64,000 nucleotides of DNA, taken from NCBI RefSeq assembly GCF_900129985.1, contig NZ_FQXN01000003.1:186001-250000 (forward strand), read 5' to 3'. The notes beneath the pieces are model-generated. The model worked only from the letters and a program-made list of their open reading frames with translations, ran no database searches and was not told where the DNA came from. The position numbers were made by a program, and so were the translations under genes. This document shows positions 52,358 to 62,226 of this stretch, piece by piece (position 1 is the first letter of the stretch; every line of letters starts with the position of its first letter). The DNA comes from Thermosipho atlanticus DSM 15807 (lineage in GTDB: Bacteria > Thermotogota > Thermotogae > Thermotogales > Fervidobacteriaceae).

Positions 52358-53776
52358 TCAATCAGAGAAGTAAATATCCATCAATATTTCTTCATGTTTT
52401 TTACGATAATCAAGAATTTTTTGATTTGTATCTTTCACTTTTTCTTGTTGTTTTTCCCAATATTCTTGAGACTTTTGTGCATTTAACTCTTCAACAGTTT
52501 TTCCTTGTTGTTCAACCCAAGTATAATATTTTAAGTTGTGCCATCTTTCTCGGCTAAATTTATCTCCTTCAAAGATCCATGATGGTTCTTGATATAAAAG
52601 AATTCTTTCAGTTCTTGATTTTGCTTCACTTCTGTCTAACTTTCCAAATTGTTTAGTTAGTTCTTCCATAACAGATCTATATCTTTCAATTGAGTCAGTT
52701 GCGACAATGAATATATTATCATCACTACCAAAATCATAGAATTTTGCCATTTTAATAGCACCTATTAAATTTGCAACACCGGAAATTCCAAATTTATCTG
52801 AAATAAAATCAACAGCATCACTTGGAACAAATTCTTTAAGGAATTTAATACCTTCAGGATCGCTTAAAACTTGTAACATTTTCTTTGAATCCATATCATC
52901 AACTAGGACGACAGCATCATTGTTCATAACGTTATGAATCCAAGTTACGTGTTTATCACCAATACCTTGAATATCATGACCACCATAACCATTTAATGCA
53001 ATTGTTGGACATTGTAAAGGTTCAACAGTTACAACTTTTGCTTCAGGAAATTCCTGCTTCACTCTATCTCCGGATGCAATAGTACCAGCAGATCCAACAC
53101 CTAAAACAACTGCAGAAATTCTTTGATTTCCAATTTTCTTTTCTTTAACTAGTTCAATCATAGTGTTTCCAGTTACATAATAATGGAATCTATAGTTTCC
53201 AAACTCTTCAAATTGGTTCAAAATTCTTACATGTTCAGGATCTTTGCTATATAGTTCTTTGGCTTTATCGTATATTTCTTTTACGTTTGACTCACATCCA
53301 GGAGTTGCAATTACTTCAGAACCATATTTTTTAATTAATTCAAATCTTTCTTTACTCATTAATTCTGGAAGTAAAACAATTGATTTATAATTCATTCTTG
53401 AAGATACCCAAGCACCACCAATTCCGTAATTTCCTGTTGACGGCCAGACTAATGTGTGCTTAAGTGGATCAACTTCTCCATTAACAGTTTTTTCAGCTAA
53501 CACTGAATAAGTTGCTCCAACTTTGTGGCTTCCAGATGGAAATTCTTTTGCATAAAGTACAATTATATTTGCTTTTACTCCAGTTAATTCTTTAGGCATT
53601 ACAAAGTAGTAATAATCATCATTTTCATTCTTCCAAGTAATATTAAATAGATTTACCGGATGCATTGGATCTTTTTTCTTCATTTCAATGGCTCTTTTCC
53701 TAATCTTTGGATCAATTTTTTCAGGGTGAAGCATTTCCTCAAAAGTTGGACCTAATACAGGCACTTTTTTATTCAT
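52358..53776 (-). CDS. PLP-dependent enzyme, cysteine synthase/tryptophan synthase beta fold
   Basis: A 472-residue fold-type-II pyridoxal phosphate enzyme. The Schiff-base lysine is probably in PSGSHKVGATYS, the substrate loop is PSTGNYGIG, and the phosphate loop GVGSAGTIASG. The nearest named relatives are diaminopropionate ammonia-lyase and cysteine synthase, but length and motifs differ from both. Similar genes are, as far as I recall, found with xanthine dehydrogenase-like genes in clostridia, so a lyase step late in purine degradation is my inference. ATG at 53776 (or GTG at 53779) after GGGAGGG, within the end of the preceding gene. Confidence 0.8.
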   Translation of the reverse strand: MNKKVPVLGPTFEEMLHPEKIDPKIRKRAIEMKKKDPMHPVNLFNITWKNENDDYYYFVMPKELTGVKANIIVLYAKEFPSGSHKVGATYSVLAEKTVNGEVDPLKHTLVWPSTGNYGIGGAWVSSRMNYKSIVLLPELMSKERFELIKKYGSEVIATPGCESNVKEIYDKAKELYSKDPEHVRILNQFEEFGNYRFHYYVTGNTMIELVKEKKIGNQRISAVVLGVGSAGTIASGDRVKQEFPEAKVVTVEPLQCPTIALNGYGGHDIQGIGDKHVTWIHNVMNNDAVVLVDDMDSKKMLQVLSDPEGIKFLKEFVPSDAVDFISDKFGISGVANLIGAIKMAKFYDFGSDDNIFIVATDSIERYRSVMEELTKQFGKLDRSEAKSRTERILLYQEPSWIFEGDKFSRERWHNLKYYTWVEQQGKTVEELNAQKSQEYWEKQQEKVKDTNQKILDYRKKHEEILMDIYFSD

Positions 53777-56057
53777 CACTTTTCCCTCCCGTTTGAATTT
53801 TGATTATATCTTCCATAGAAATGGGTATTCTATTAATTCTTTTGTTTATAGCATTTGAGACGGCATTTGCAATTGATGGTGGAGAACTCATTAAAGAAGG
53901 TTCTCCCAGACCTTTTGCCCCAAATGGACCTTCAGAAAATTCATCTTCGACAAAATCAACATGTATTTTTTCTGGAATATCTTTAATTGAAGGAATAATA
54001 TAATTATTGAAATTATCTGTTAAAATTTTTCCGTTTTCTTGTTTAATTTCTTCCATTATTGCATATCCCATACCTTGAATGACTCCGCCGTGAACTTGCC
54101 CAACAGCTCCATCATAGTTAATAACCTTACCAATGTCATGACATACCCACGCTTCTTTAAGGTCAATTTTTCCAGTTAAAAGATCGACCTCTACCAAAGA
54201 AAGTTGAGTACTGAAAGTATAAGTAATATAAGCCTCACCAACTCCATTTTCTTGATCAAAATGCAATTTTGGTGACTTATACCAACCGACTTCTGATAAT
54301 TTGACGTTGTGTTTGTTACATAATTCTGCAACTTCATCAAAAGAAATTATTTTATCTCTTATGTAAACTTTTCCATCAGCAAATTTTATCTCAGTTTTTC
54401 CAACACCATAAAAGTCAGTTAAAAATTCAATAATATTATTTCTGATTTTTTCAGTTGCGATTTTAACAGCATTTCCACTGAAAAAGGTTGTTCTTGATGC
54501 AACAGTTGGACCACTATCTTGTATTACTAAGGTTTGCGGTTGTAGTACAGTAATTTTATCAACATGTTGTCCAAGAATCTCTGAAGCAATGATAGCCATT
54601 GTAGTTTTTGCACCTTGGCCCATTTCGGTATTTCCAATCATAATGTTTATTGTACCATCTGGATGTACTAAAACTTCAGCACTTGCTCCGTCTAAATGTT
54701 GCCCACCAGAACCTAGACTTACACCGTAGAAGATATGTGACCAGCCTAGTCCACGCTTTTTATATTTATTGTTTTTGTTAAATTCTTCAACTTTTCTCTT
54801 TAATTCCGAATAATTTGACATTGTGAAGACTTTCTGTAAAGTTTTCTTTGCGCCAACAGATTGAGTTAATTTATGACCGGTTGCTGTTTCATCTCCTATG
54901 TCAAGAGTATTTTTTAATCTGATTTCGTATGGGTCAATTCCCAGTTTTTTAGCAGCTTCATCAATTACTGATTCCATTGCAAATAAGACTTGGGGTGATC
55001 CAAAACCACGAAAAGCGCCACAAGGTACTTTATTAGTATATACTCCATATACATCTACGTGAACATTGGGAACTTTGTATGTACTGCATGAATGTACTGT
55101 GGTACGATACATTACTATAGGCGAAAGAGTTGAATATGCGCCCATGTCTAAATAAGTACTAGATTTTACCCCTAAAATTGTTCCATCTTTTTTAAAAGCA
55201 ACCTTGTAATACGATTTACTGGGGTGTCTTTTACTTGTTTCTTTAATATCCATTTCACGTGTATAAATTAATTTTACAGGTCTTCTGGTGAGATAGGATA
55301 AAAGAGCAGGTTTAGATGCAATATATGATGGAACATCTTCTTTTCCCCCGAACCCTCCGCCAGTTTCTGTCTGGATAACGTTTATTTTGTTTAATGGAAT
55401 GTTTAAAATATTTGCAACATCTTCATGAACATAAAATGGACATTGAGCACTGACATATATTTCTAAAATGTTGTCTGGAGTATAATATGCTACTGCACCT
55501 TGTGGTTCAAGGTATGCATGTTCTTGATAACCTGTTTCAAATTCCATCTCAATAACTAAATCTGCGTTACTAAAAGCTTCATTGATATCTCCTCTTCTAA
55601 TTTTTCGATGAAAACCGATATTAGAGCTTCCATTTACAATTACCTGGTCTTTAATTGCGTCGTCAATAGTTAAAACAGGTGGAAGTTCTTCAATTTCAAA
55701 CTCAACGAGTTTTGCAGCTTGTTCAGCAATTTCTTTTGATTCTGCCGCAATCAATGCAATTACATCACCTTCAAATCGAATTTTGTCACCAACAGGTACC
55801 AAAAAATTCATATCTTTAATGATGTGTCCAAATTTATTTGAACCTGGAACATCTTTGTAAGTTGCTACATATACAACACCTGGAAGCTCATACGCTTTTG
55901 ATGTATCAATGCTTTTCAGTATTCCATGAGGAACATTTGCATATACTACACTTGCATACAACATGTTGTGAAAATAATAATCTGAAGCGTATTTTGCACT
56001 TCCGTATGCTTTTTGAAGACCGTCTATCCTTTGAACTTTTTTTCCTATTACTTTCAC
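53769..56057 (-). CDS. Xanthine dehydrogenase-family molybdopterin-binding subunit
   Basis: A 762-residue large subunit of a molybdenum hydroxylase, which oxidises purines such as hypoxanthine or xanthine by inserting a hydroxyl from water. Family motifs: GSAKYASDYYF, TGYQEHAYLEPQGAVAYY, TETGGGFGGKEDV (molybdopterin dinucleotide contact), PCGAFRGFGSPQ and the catalytic Glu in GAKGLGEPSLM. The [2Fe-2S] and FAD subunits, usually adjacent, are missing from this operon. GTG start after AAAGGAGGG. Specificity cannot be read from sequence alone, but neighbours argue for a purine. Confidence 0.92.
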   Translation of the reverse strand: MKVIGKKVQRIDGLQKAYGSAKYASDYYFHNMLYASVVYANVPHGILKSIDTSKAYELPGVVYVATYKDVPGSNKFGHIIKDMNFLVPVGDKIRFEGDVIALIAAESKEIAEQAAKLVEFEIEELPPVLTIDDAIKDQVIVNGSSNIGFHRKIRRGDINEAFSNADLVIEMEFETGYQEHAYLEPQGAVAYYTPDNILEIYVSAQCPFYVHEDVANILNIPLNKINVIQTETGGGFGGKEDVPSYIASKPALLSYLTRRPVKLIYTREMDIKETSKRHPSKSYYKVAFKKDGTILGVKSSTYLDMGAYSTLSPIVMYRTTVHSCSTYKVPNVHVDVYGVYTNKVPCGAFRGFGSPQVLFAMESVIDEAAKKLGIDPYEIRLKNTLDIGDETATGHKLTQSVGAKKTLQKVFTMSNYSELKRKVEEFNKNNKYKKRGLGWSHIFYGVSLGSGGQHLDGASAEVLVHPDGTINIMIGNTEMGQGAKTTMAIIASEILGQHVDKITVLQPQTLVIQDSGPTVASRTTFFSGNAVKIATEKIRNNIIEFLTDFYGVGKTEIKFADGKVYIRDKIISFDEVAELCNKHNVKLSEVGWYKSPKLHFDQENGVGEAYITYTFSTQLSLVEVDLLTGKIDLKEAWVCHDIGKVINYDGAVGQVHGGVIQGMGYAIMEEIKQENGKILTDNFNNYIIPSIKDIPEKIHVDFVEDEFSEGPFGAKGLGEPSLMSSPPSIANAVSNAINKRINRIPISMEDIIKIQTGGKSDE

Positions 56058-56069
56058 GTTGTCCCTCCT

Positions 56070-57797
56070 TTACTCTAAGTATAAGCTAAGAATTTTTTGT
56101 TGTGAAATGTCAATCAAACCTTTATCCGTAATTTTCAACTTTGGAATAACAGCAAGTTGCAAGAAATGGATATGCATTAAAATATCTTCACTTGTTCCAA
56201 GTTTTTCAATCGCATCTTTAAGATGATTTACTTCTTTAATTACTTCTTTTAATGGTTTATCAGACATTAATCCAGCAATTGGTAATGGCATTTCAGAAAG
56301 AATATTACCATTTTGCACAGCAACTATTCCACCTTTTATTTCCTGAATTCTTTTAATTGCTAGCAGAATATCTTCATCATTGTTTCCAACAACTGCAAGA
56401 TTATGAGAATCATGTCCAATTGTAGTTGCAATTGCGCCTTGTTTAATATTTAGTCCTTTTACAAAACCGATACTATATCCACTTGCCTTGTGTCTATCAA
56501 TAACAACTATTTTAGAAATATCATTTATTGGATCACATACAATATACCCATTTTTTACTTTTGGTTCAATATGAAGTTCATCTGTTAATAAAGTACCTTT
56601 TTTCAAATGGATTACCCTAATTTTTTTATTCATATCTCTAACTTTTAAATTGATTTTTTCTGGAGGTACAATATTAATCGCACCAATTGTTTCGGGAACA
56701 TTTTTGTAAATGCTAGAAATTTTTACAACTAGGTTACCATCTTGAGCAACTATTTTTGAGTCTTTTATAACGTACAAAACATTAAAATTCTTTAGATCAT
56801 CAACTACAACAAAGTCGGCTTTGTAACCTGGAGCTATTGCTCCCATACTTCGTAAATTAAAGTAACGTGCGGTATTTATTGTCGCCATTCTAATAGCAAT
56901 AATAGGATCAATTCCTTTACTTATTGCTGTTTTTACAATACCATTAATATGACCTCTTTTTTGAATATCTAAAGGATCTCTGTCATCGGTACAGAAAGAA
57001 AAGAAATGATGATTAATTATATCGACCGCAGGTAATAAGGAATCTAGATTTCTTGCTGCTGTTCCTTCACGAATAAAAATTTGCATTCCTTTAGAAAGTT
57101 TTTCTAATGCTTCATTAGCAGTTTCACATTCATGATCTGATCTTACAAAGGCGTCAATGTATGCATTAAGTTCCTTTCCAGATAGTCCAGGAGCATGACC
57201 ATCAATCTTTTTATATTTATGCCTTAAAATTTCAATTTTAGCAATTAATTCTCTATCACAATTTAAGACACCTGGAAAATTCATGACCTCACCAAGTGCA
57301 ATGATACGAAAAGGATATTTATCTACCAGGCTGACCATATCTTCGGGGCCAAGGGTTGACCCGGATGTTTCAAACTTCGTGGCAGGAACAGCAGAAGGAA
57401 TAGCAAAATAAACGTTCAAAGGAATTCCTTCAGTTGATTTAATCATATATTCTATTCCTTCAACTCCCAAAACATTGGCAATTTCGTGAGGATCAGCAAT
57501 TATAGTAGTTGTACCGAATGGTAAAATTGACTTAGCAAATTCAACAGGTGATAATATTGAACTTTCAATATGAACATGAGCGTCTATTAAACCCGGTAAG
57601 ATATATGCACCTTTCAGATCAATAACCTCTTTTCCATCGTTATATTCATTTCCTATTCCTGCAATTCGTTTTTTAAATAGTGCAATATTGGTTCTTTCAA
57701 TTTTTCCTGAGAAAACGTTAACCAAGTTTGCATTTTTAATTAATACGTCTGGTAATTTCTTCCCCAATGCAACTGGAACAATTTCATAAATTTTCAT
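56070..57797 (-). CDS. ade: Adenine deaminase
   Basis: Converts adenine to hypoxanthine and ammonia. The 575-residue protein is a metal-dependent amidohydrolase with GLIDAHVHIESSILSPVEFA (HxH), ADPHEIANVLG, the adenine deaminase-specific IPSAVPATKFETSG, GHAPGLSG, and CTDDRDPLDI. The C-terminal 200 residues are the domain typical of Ade rather than of adenosine deaminase. ATG start after AAAAGGAGG. First gene of the purine operon; its product hypoxanthine would be a substrate of the molybdenum enzyme next in line. Confidence 0.96.
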   Translation of the reverse strand: MKIYEIVPVALGKKLPDVLIKNANLVNVFSGKIERTNIALFKKRIAGIGNEYNDGKEVIDLKGAYILPGLIDAHVHIESSILSPVEFAKSILPFGTTTIIADPHEIANVLGVEGIEYMIKSTEGIPLNVYFAIPSAVPATKFETSGSTLGPEDMVSLVDKYPFRIIALGEVMNFPGVLNCDRELIAKIEILRHKYKKIDGHAPGLSGKELNAYIDAFVRSDHECETANEALEKLSKGMQIFIREGTAARNLDSLLPAVDIINHHFFSFCTDDRDPLDIQKRGHINGIVKTAISKGIDPIIAIRMATINTARYFNLRSMGAIAPGYKADFVVVDDLKNFNVLYVIKDSKIVAQDGNLVVKISSIYKNVPETIGAINIVPPEKINLKVRDMNKKIRVIHLKKGTLLTDELHIEPKVKNGYIVCDPINDISKIVVIDRHKASGYSIGFVKGLNIKQGAIATTIGHDSHNLAVVGNNDEDILLAIKRIQEIKGGIVAVQNGNILSEMPLPIAGLMSDKPLKEVIKEVNHLKDAIEKLGTSEDILMHIHFLQLAVIPKLKITDKGLIDISQQKILSLYLE

Positions 57798-57930
57798 TTT
57801 TTCATCCTCCTTTTGTAGAGATTATATATGAAAATTCATTTGGTAAAAAAAGGAGATTTTTGAATGTATTTGCAATTATTGGAAAAATATTGAACAAAAT
57901 GCGGGAAAATTGGAGATATAGAAAAAAAAT

Positions 57931-57952
57931 AAAGGGCCCAAATGGGCCCTTT
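57931..57952 (-). terminator. Terminator of the peptide transporter operon
   Basis: AAAGGGCCC-aaat-GGGCCCTTT, a 9-bp stem. On the minus strand it is followed by ATTTTTTTTC, 17 nt past the last gene of the oligopeptide operon, and it separates it from ade. Confidence 0.93.
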
Positions 57953-57968
57953 AAAATGTGAGTTTAAA

Positions 57969-59111
57969 TTACTTTAGAGAACCAGGAAAGTGACAAGCCA
58001 CCTTATGTCCGGGAGTAATTTCTCTTAATTGAGGTTCTTCTTTTGCACAGATTTCTTTTGCCACTGGACATCTAGGATGGAATCTACATCCTGACGGTGG
58101 ATTAACAGGACTTGGCACATCACCTTTAAGTATAATTCTTTTCTTTTTGTATTCAGGATTTGGAACAGGTATTGCACTCATTAATGCGCGAGTATATGGA
58201 TGCAATGGTTCATCGAATAAATCTTTCTTAGATGCATCTTCGACGATTTTTCCCAAATACATAACAATAATTCTATCTGAGATATATTTGATAACTGAAA
58301 GGTCGTGAGATATAAAAAGATAAGTTAGATTATGTTTCTTTTGCAAATCAAGCATCAAGTTTATTACTTGTGATCTGATAGAAACGTCCAAAGCAGCAAC
58401 TGCTTCATCTGCAACTATTAATTTTGGATTCATTAAAAGTGCTCTTGCAATTCCGATTCTTTGCCTTTGTCCTCCAGAAAATTGATGTGGAAATCTGTAC
58501 ATATGATCCCCGTGAATTCCAACTTCTTCAAGAGCAGATTTTACTTTTTCAATTATTTCTGATTTTTTGATTACTTTGTGCATTACTGGTCCTTCAGAAA
58601 CAATTGTTTTTATTCTAATTCTTGGATTTAATGAACTATAAGGATCTTGGAAAACAATTTGCATTGTTTTCCTAAATTCAGATCTTTTTTCATTTAAATT
58701 TGATAATAATACGTCATAAAATCCTTTTTCACCAGAATCTTTATATATTTCGTAATATTTTTTATCAATACCTGTGAATGTTTCAGGATTTTCAGTTTTG
58801 AATTTTCTGATATAGGTTTTTTTAAGATATTGTTTTGCTTTAAAACGGGGCATAAAGTAGAAGGTTGTATCTTCATTGTCAACAATTATTCTTCCAGAAG
58901 TTGGTTCATAAAGTCTTAATAACGTCATACCTGCGGTTGTCTTCCCACAACCAGATTCTCCAACCATTCCTAAAGTTTCACCTTCGTAAATTTCAAAGCT
59001 TATATCGTCAACAGCTCTAACCCATGCTACTATTCTCTTAAAGACTCCGGCTCTAATAGGGAAATGTTTAACAAGATTATCAACTTTTACAAGTACTTTT
59101 TTTTCGCTCAT
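57969..59111 (-). CDS. Oligopeptide/dipeptide ABC transporter ATPase (OppF/DppF type) with internal insertion
   Basis: Second ATPase of a peptide (or oligosaccharide) importer. The 380 residues show Walker [10 protein letters not shown] at 51-59, the signature [16 protein letters not shown], Walker [13 protein letters not shown], and the C-terminal zinc-finger-like region [20 protein letters not shown] of this subfamily. Between Walker A and the Q-loop ([12 protein letters not shown]) there is an extra segment of about 60 residues (roughly 80-143, rich in Lys, Tyr and Glu), not present in E. coli OppF. ATG start; overlaps the OppD-type gene by 4 nt. Confidence 0.93.
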   Translation of the reverse strand: MSEKKVLVKVDNLVKHFPIRAGVFKRIVAWVRAVDDISFEIYEGETLGMVGESGCGKTTAGMTLLRLYEPTSGRIIVDNEDTTFYFMPRFKAKQYLKKTYIRKFKTENPETFTGIDKKYYEIYKDSGEKGFYDVLLSNLNEKRSEFRKTMQIVFQDPYSSLNPRIRIKTIVSEGPVMHKVIKKSEIIEKVKSALEEVGIHGDHMYRFPHQFSGGQRQRIGIARALLMNPKLIVADEAVAALDVSIRSQVINLMLDLQKKHNLTYLFISHDLSVIKYISDRIIVMYLGKIVEDASKKDLFDEPLHPYTRALMSAIPVPNPEYKKKRIILKGDVPSPVNPPSGCRFHPRCPVAKEICAKEEPQLREITPGHKVACHFPGSLK

Positions 59112-60124
59112 GCACTTTCACCAGCCTTTTTAAGTTTCTGGAGTTCCTCGACTTTTTTGTAATAGAAACATCTAGAATAATGTCCTTTTGATATCTCGTA
59201 TAAAGGTGGTATTTCTTTTTTACATCTTTCGTCAGCAAATTCACATCTTGTATTAAATCTACAACCTGGTGGAAAATGTAATGGATCTGGTACAATCCCC
59301 GGGATGTTATACAATCTGTCTTGTTCAATGTCAAGTCTTGGAATTGAGTTTAGTAGTCCCCAAGTATACGGATGTCTCATTTCTTTGAATAATTCTTTAA
59401 CATCAGCTGTTTCCATTACCATTCCACCATACATAACAACAACTCTATCTGCATTTTCGGCAATTACACCTACATCGTGAGTGATGAGTATAATTGCCAT
59501 TCCATATTCTTTTTGAAGTTCTCTCATCAATTCAAGAATTTGCGCCTGAATTGTAACATCTAAAGCTGTTGTAGGTTCATCGGCGATTAGTAGCTTAGGG
59601 CGGCATGATAAAGCCATTGCGATCATTGCTCTTTGTCGCATACCACCGGATAATTCATGTGGATATTCATCAACACGCTTTTCTGGCTCAGGAATTCCAA
59701 CTTTTTTAAGCATTTCAATAGCCATTTTTCTAGCTTCAGTTTTACTAACATCTTGGTGTAACATAATGGCCTCTATTATTTGTTCTCCAATTGTAAAAAC
59801 AGGGTTAAGTGCCACCATTGGTTCTTGGAAAATCATTGCAATGTCATTTCCTCTAATTTTTCTCATTTCATCTTCTGAAAGTTCTAATAAATTTTTTCCT
59901 TCAAAAATTATTTGTGAATCTTTTAAAATTTCACCATTTGGATCTAATAATCTTAAAATTGAGAGTGATGTAACACTTTTTCCACTACCAGATTCACCAA
60001 CGATTCCTAAAGTTTCACCAGGATAAACTTCAAAATCAACCCCATCAACTGCTTTCACTATTCCATCTTCTGTATAAAAATATGTCTTTAGATTTTTAAC
60101 TTCTAATAATGGTTTCTTCTCCAA
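59108..60124 (-). CDS. Oligopeptide/dipeptide ABC transporter ATPase (OppD/DppD type)
   Basis: First ATPase of the importer. The 338-residue protein has Walker [15 protein letters not shown]-loop [14 protein letters not shown], signature [15 protein letters not shown], Walker [16 protein letters not shown] and the C-terminal oligopeptide-ATPase domain with [21 protein letters not shown] choose the TTG at 60124, 8 nt after AAAGGAG; a GTG nine bases upstream overlaps that site. Gene order B-C-D-F is the standard one for Opp/Dpp systems. Confidence 0.94.
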   Translation of the reverse strand: MEKKPLLEVKNLKTYFYTEDGIVKAVDGVDFEVYPGETLGIVGESGSGKSVTSLSILRLLDPNGEILKDSQIIFEGKNLLELSEDEMRKIRGNDIAMIFQEPMVALNPVFTIGEQIIEAIMLHQDVSKTEARKMAIEMLKKVGIPEPEKRVDEYPHELSGGMRQRAMIAMALSCRPKLLIADEPTTALDVTIQAQILELMRELQKEYGMAIILITHDVGVIAENADRVVVMYGGMVMETADVKELFKEMRHPYTWGLLNSIPRLDIEQDRLYNIPGIVPDPLHFPPGCRFNTRCEFADERCKKEIPPLYEISKGHYSRCFYYKKVEELQKLKKAGESA

Positions 60125-60137
60125 CTCAATCACTCCT

Positions 60138-61052
60138 TTATTTCAATTTCGGATCAAAGACATCTCTAAGGGCATCGCCGACAAGATTCCACGAAAGCAC
60201 AAAGAGGACCATTGCCATACCTGGATAAAAAACTGTGTACCAATATGCAAGTGCCTGTCCACTTGCTCCTAAAATATAATTTCGAGTATAGTTGAGCATG
60301 GAACCCCAATCGGCATATCCAATAGGTGCACCTAATCCTAGGAACGATAGTGCTGCTGCTGTTATAACAAGTGATCCGAGCCTCATAGTTGCTTGAACTA
60401 AAACAGGAAAAATAGTGTTTGGTAAAATGTGTCTTATAATTATAATAAAGTTTCTAATTCCAAGTGCTTTAGCTGCAAGTACAAATTGTTCTTCTTTAAC
60501 TTGTAAGATATTTGCTCTGATCAATCTTGCAGTAGCCATCCATCCAAAGATAATCATCGCAATCATTACTTTATCGAGTCCACTTCCAAGAATTGTGGTT
60601 AAAACCATTGCGGCAAGGAGAAACGGGATTGAAAGAAAAACGTCAGTAAGCCTCATTAAAACTTCATCGATCCAACCTCCAAAATATCCAGCAATAGAAC
60701 CAATAATTATACCAATTAAAGTTGACGCAGAAACAACAATTAAACCTATTTTAAAGGCTGTCCTAGTGCCCCAAACTACTCCGTAGAAAATATCTCTACC
60801 AGCTATCATTCCAAACGGATGATCTTTACTTGGAGGCACTGGATCAGAACTCCAAGATAATATAGGCATAATGTATGGATTATCCAATTTCATAGGATTA
60901 CCATTTTCGTCAGGAAACATAGGGTTGATTGGTGGAGCAATCAAAGGTGCAAATACTGCGACTAAAATGAAAAATAACAATAGCGAAAATCCTAAAATTG
61001 CAGATGGGTTTTTAAATAACTTTCTTAATGTTCTTTTAAACTCAGTATTCAT
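60138..61052 (-). CDS. Oligopeptide/dipeptide ABC transporter permease (OppC/DppC type)
   Basis: A 304-residue inner-membrane permease with six predicted helices. The N-terminal [20 protein letters not shown] is the OppC_N motif, and the ATPase-docking EAA-type loop reads [20 protein letters not shown]. Between helices 1 and 2 is a longer extracytoplasmic loop ([19 protein letters not shown]) typical of this subfamily. ATG start after AAGGAGGTG. It pairs with the OppB-type permease just upstream. Confidence 0.94.
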   Translation of the reverse strand: MNTEFKRTLRKLFKNPSAILGFSLLLFFILVAVFAPLIAPPINPMFPDENGNPMKLDNPYIMPILSWSSDPVPPSKDHPFGMIAGRDIFYGVVWGTRTAFKIGLIVVSASTLIGIIIGSIAGYFGGWIDEVLMRLTDVFLSIPFLLAAMVLTTILGSGLDKVMIAMIIFGWMATARLIRANILQVKEEQFVLAAKALGIRNFIIIIRHILPNTIFPVLVQATMRLGSLVITAAALSFLGLGAPIGYADWGSMLNYTRNYILGASGQALAYWYTVFYPGMAMVLFVLSWNLVGDALRDVFDPKLK

Positions 61053-61065
61053 CCACTACACCTCC

Positions 61066-62103
61066 TTAACCGAGTCTTATTCTTGGATCTATAGCTGCAT
61101 ATAAAATATCTATAATTAAATTCCCTAATATTAAAACTGTCGAATAGAAAAGAACACTTCCAAGAACAGCAGCATAATCTAATTGTGTTGCAGCTTGTGC
61201 AGTAAATCTTCCCATACCAATTCTATTGAAAATAACTTCAACAATTACTGTACCAGAAAGAAGTCCAATTACCATTGCACCAGCAACAGTAACTACTGGG
61301 ATCATTGCGTTTTTCCTTGCATGTTTATTTATAACATCTTTTTCTGGAACACCTTTTGCTCTTGCAGTTCTAACATATTCTTTTCCCAAAACTTCTAACA
61401 TGCTTGAACGTGTAATTCTAAGCAAATAAGCCCACCAAAGCCATGAAATTGTTAGAATTGGTCCGATTAGATGTCTGAGAGCATCCCAAAATATATCAAG
61501 TCTACCGTTTAATAGTGCATCAATTGAAAGGATATGAGTTATACGTTTGAATTCTGGAGATTTTACAATTTCTTCTGCCCAACCACTCATTGTACCGGGT
61601 GGAAACCAACCAAGAACTGAGTAGAAAATCATTAGTACAATCAAACCGAAAACAAAGTCAGGTAACGACCATCCTACAATAGCAAAAATTCTAATAAAAT
61701 GATCTAAAAATTTATCTCTTTTAACTGCGGCAGCTACTCCGAGCCATATTCCAACTCCTATAACAGGAATCATGGCATAAAGCGCCAATTCAATAGTATA
61801 TGGTATCCTTTCCTTTATAGCTTTAGCAACTGGTTCTTTTGCAGTAACTGACCAGCCAAGATCGCCTCTAAAGACACCACTGATCCATTTAAAATATCTT
61901 GTCCACATAGGATCATTGAGTCCATATTTTTCAATTAATTTGTCTAATTCTTCATTTGAAAGTTTGTCAAAAACATTTGGATTTACATATGCTGACAGAA
62001 GTTTCTCGGGACCAAGTACTTCAGTAAAGCTAAAAATTATCAGTGTTACTCCAAAAAGTATTAGTGGGAGTAACAGAAGTCTACGAATAATATAAGCCGT
62101 CAA
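61066..62103 (-). CDS. Oligopeptide/dipeptide ABC transporter permease (OppB/DppB type)
   Basis: A 345-residue inner-membrane permease that opens the operon. It starts LTAYIIRRLLLLPLILFGVT, as OppB proteins do, and has the docking loop EYVRTARAKGVPEKDVINKH and the late motif IEVIFNRIGMGRF. TTG at 62103 is chosen, 8 nt after GGAGG; the GTG at 62112 is part of that ribosome region. No substrate-binding protein gene is adjacent, so peptide versus oligosaccharide specificity is open. Confidence 0.94.
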   Translation of the reverse strand: MTAYIIRRLLLLPLILFGVTLIIFSFTEVLGPEKLLSAYVNPNVFDKLSNEELDKLIEKYGLNDPMWTRYFKWISGVFRGDLGWSVTAKEPVAKAIKERIPYTIELALYAMIPVIGVGIWLGVAAAVKRDKFLDHFIRIFAIVGWSLPDFVFGLIVLMIFYSVLGWFPPGTMSGWAEEIVKSPEFKRITHILSIDALLNGRLDIFWDALRHLIGPILTISWLWWAYLLRITRSSMLEVLGKEYVRTARAKGVPEKDVINKHARKNAMIPVVTVAGAMVIGLLSGTVIVEVIFNRIGMGRFTAQAATQLDYAAVLGSVLFYSTVLILGNLIIDILYAAIDPRIRLG

Positions 62104-62144
62104 CTGTAACACCTCCTAAATATATTTTTCAATATGTCAATACT

Positions 62145-62172
62145 ATTATAACAGTTGTAAAAAATGTTTCAA
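62145..62172 (-). promoter_or_regulatory. Promoter of the peptide transporter operon
   Basis: On the minus strand TTGAAA (62167-62172), 16 nt, TATAAT (62145-62150), with TG one base before the -10. It lies about 42 nt before the first permease gene. Confidence 0.75.
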
Positions 62173-62226
62173 TACTGTATATTACATCAATTATTTATCA
62201 AAAGACAAATAAATAAATTTAATTAG

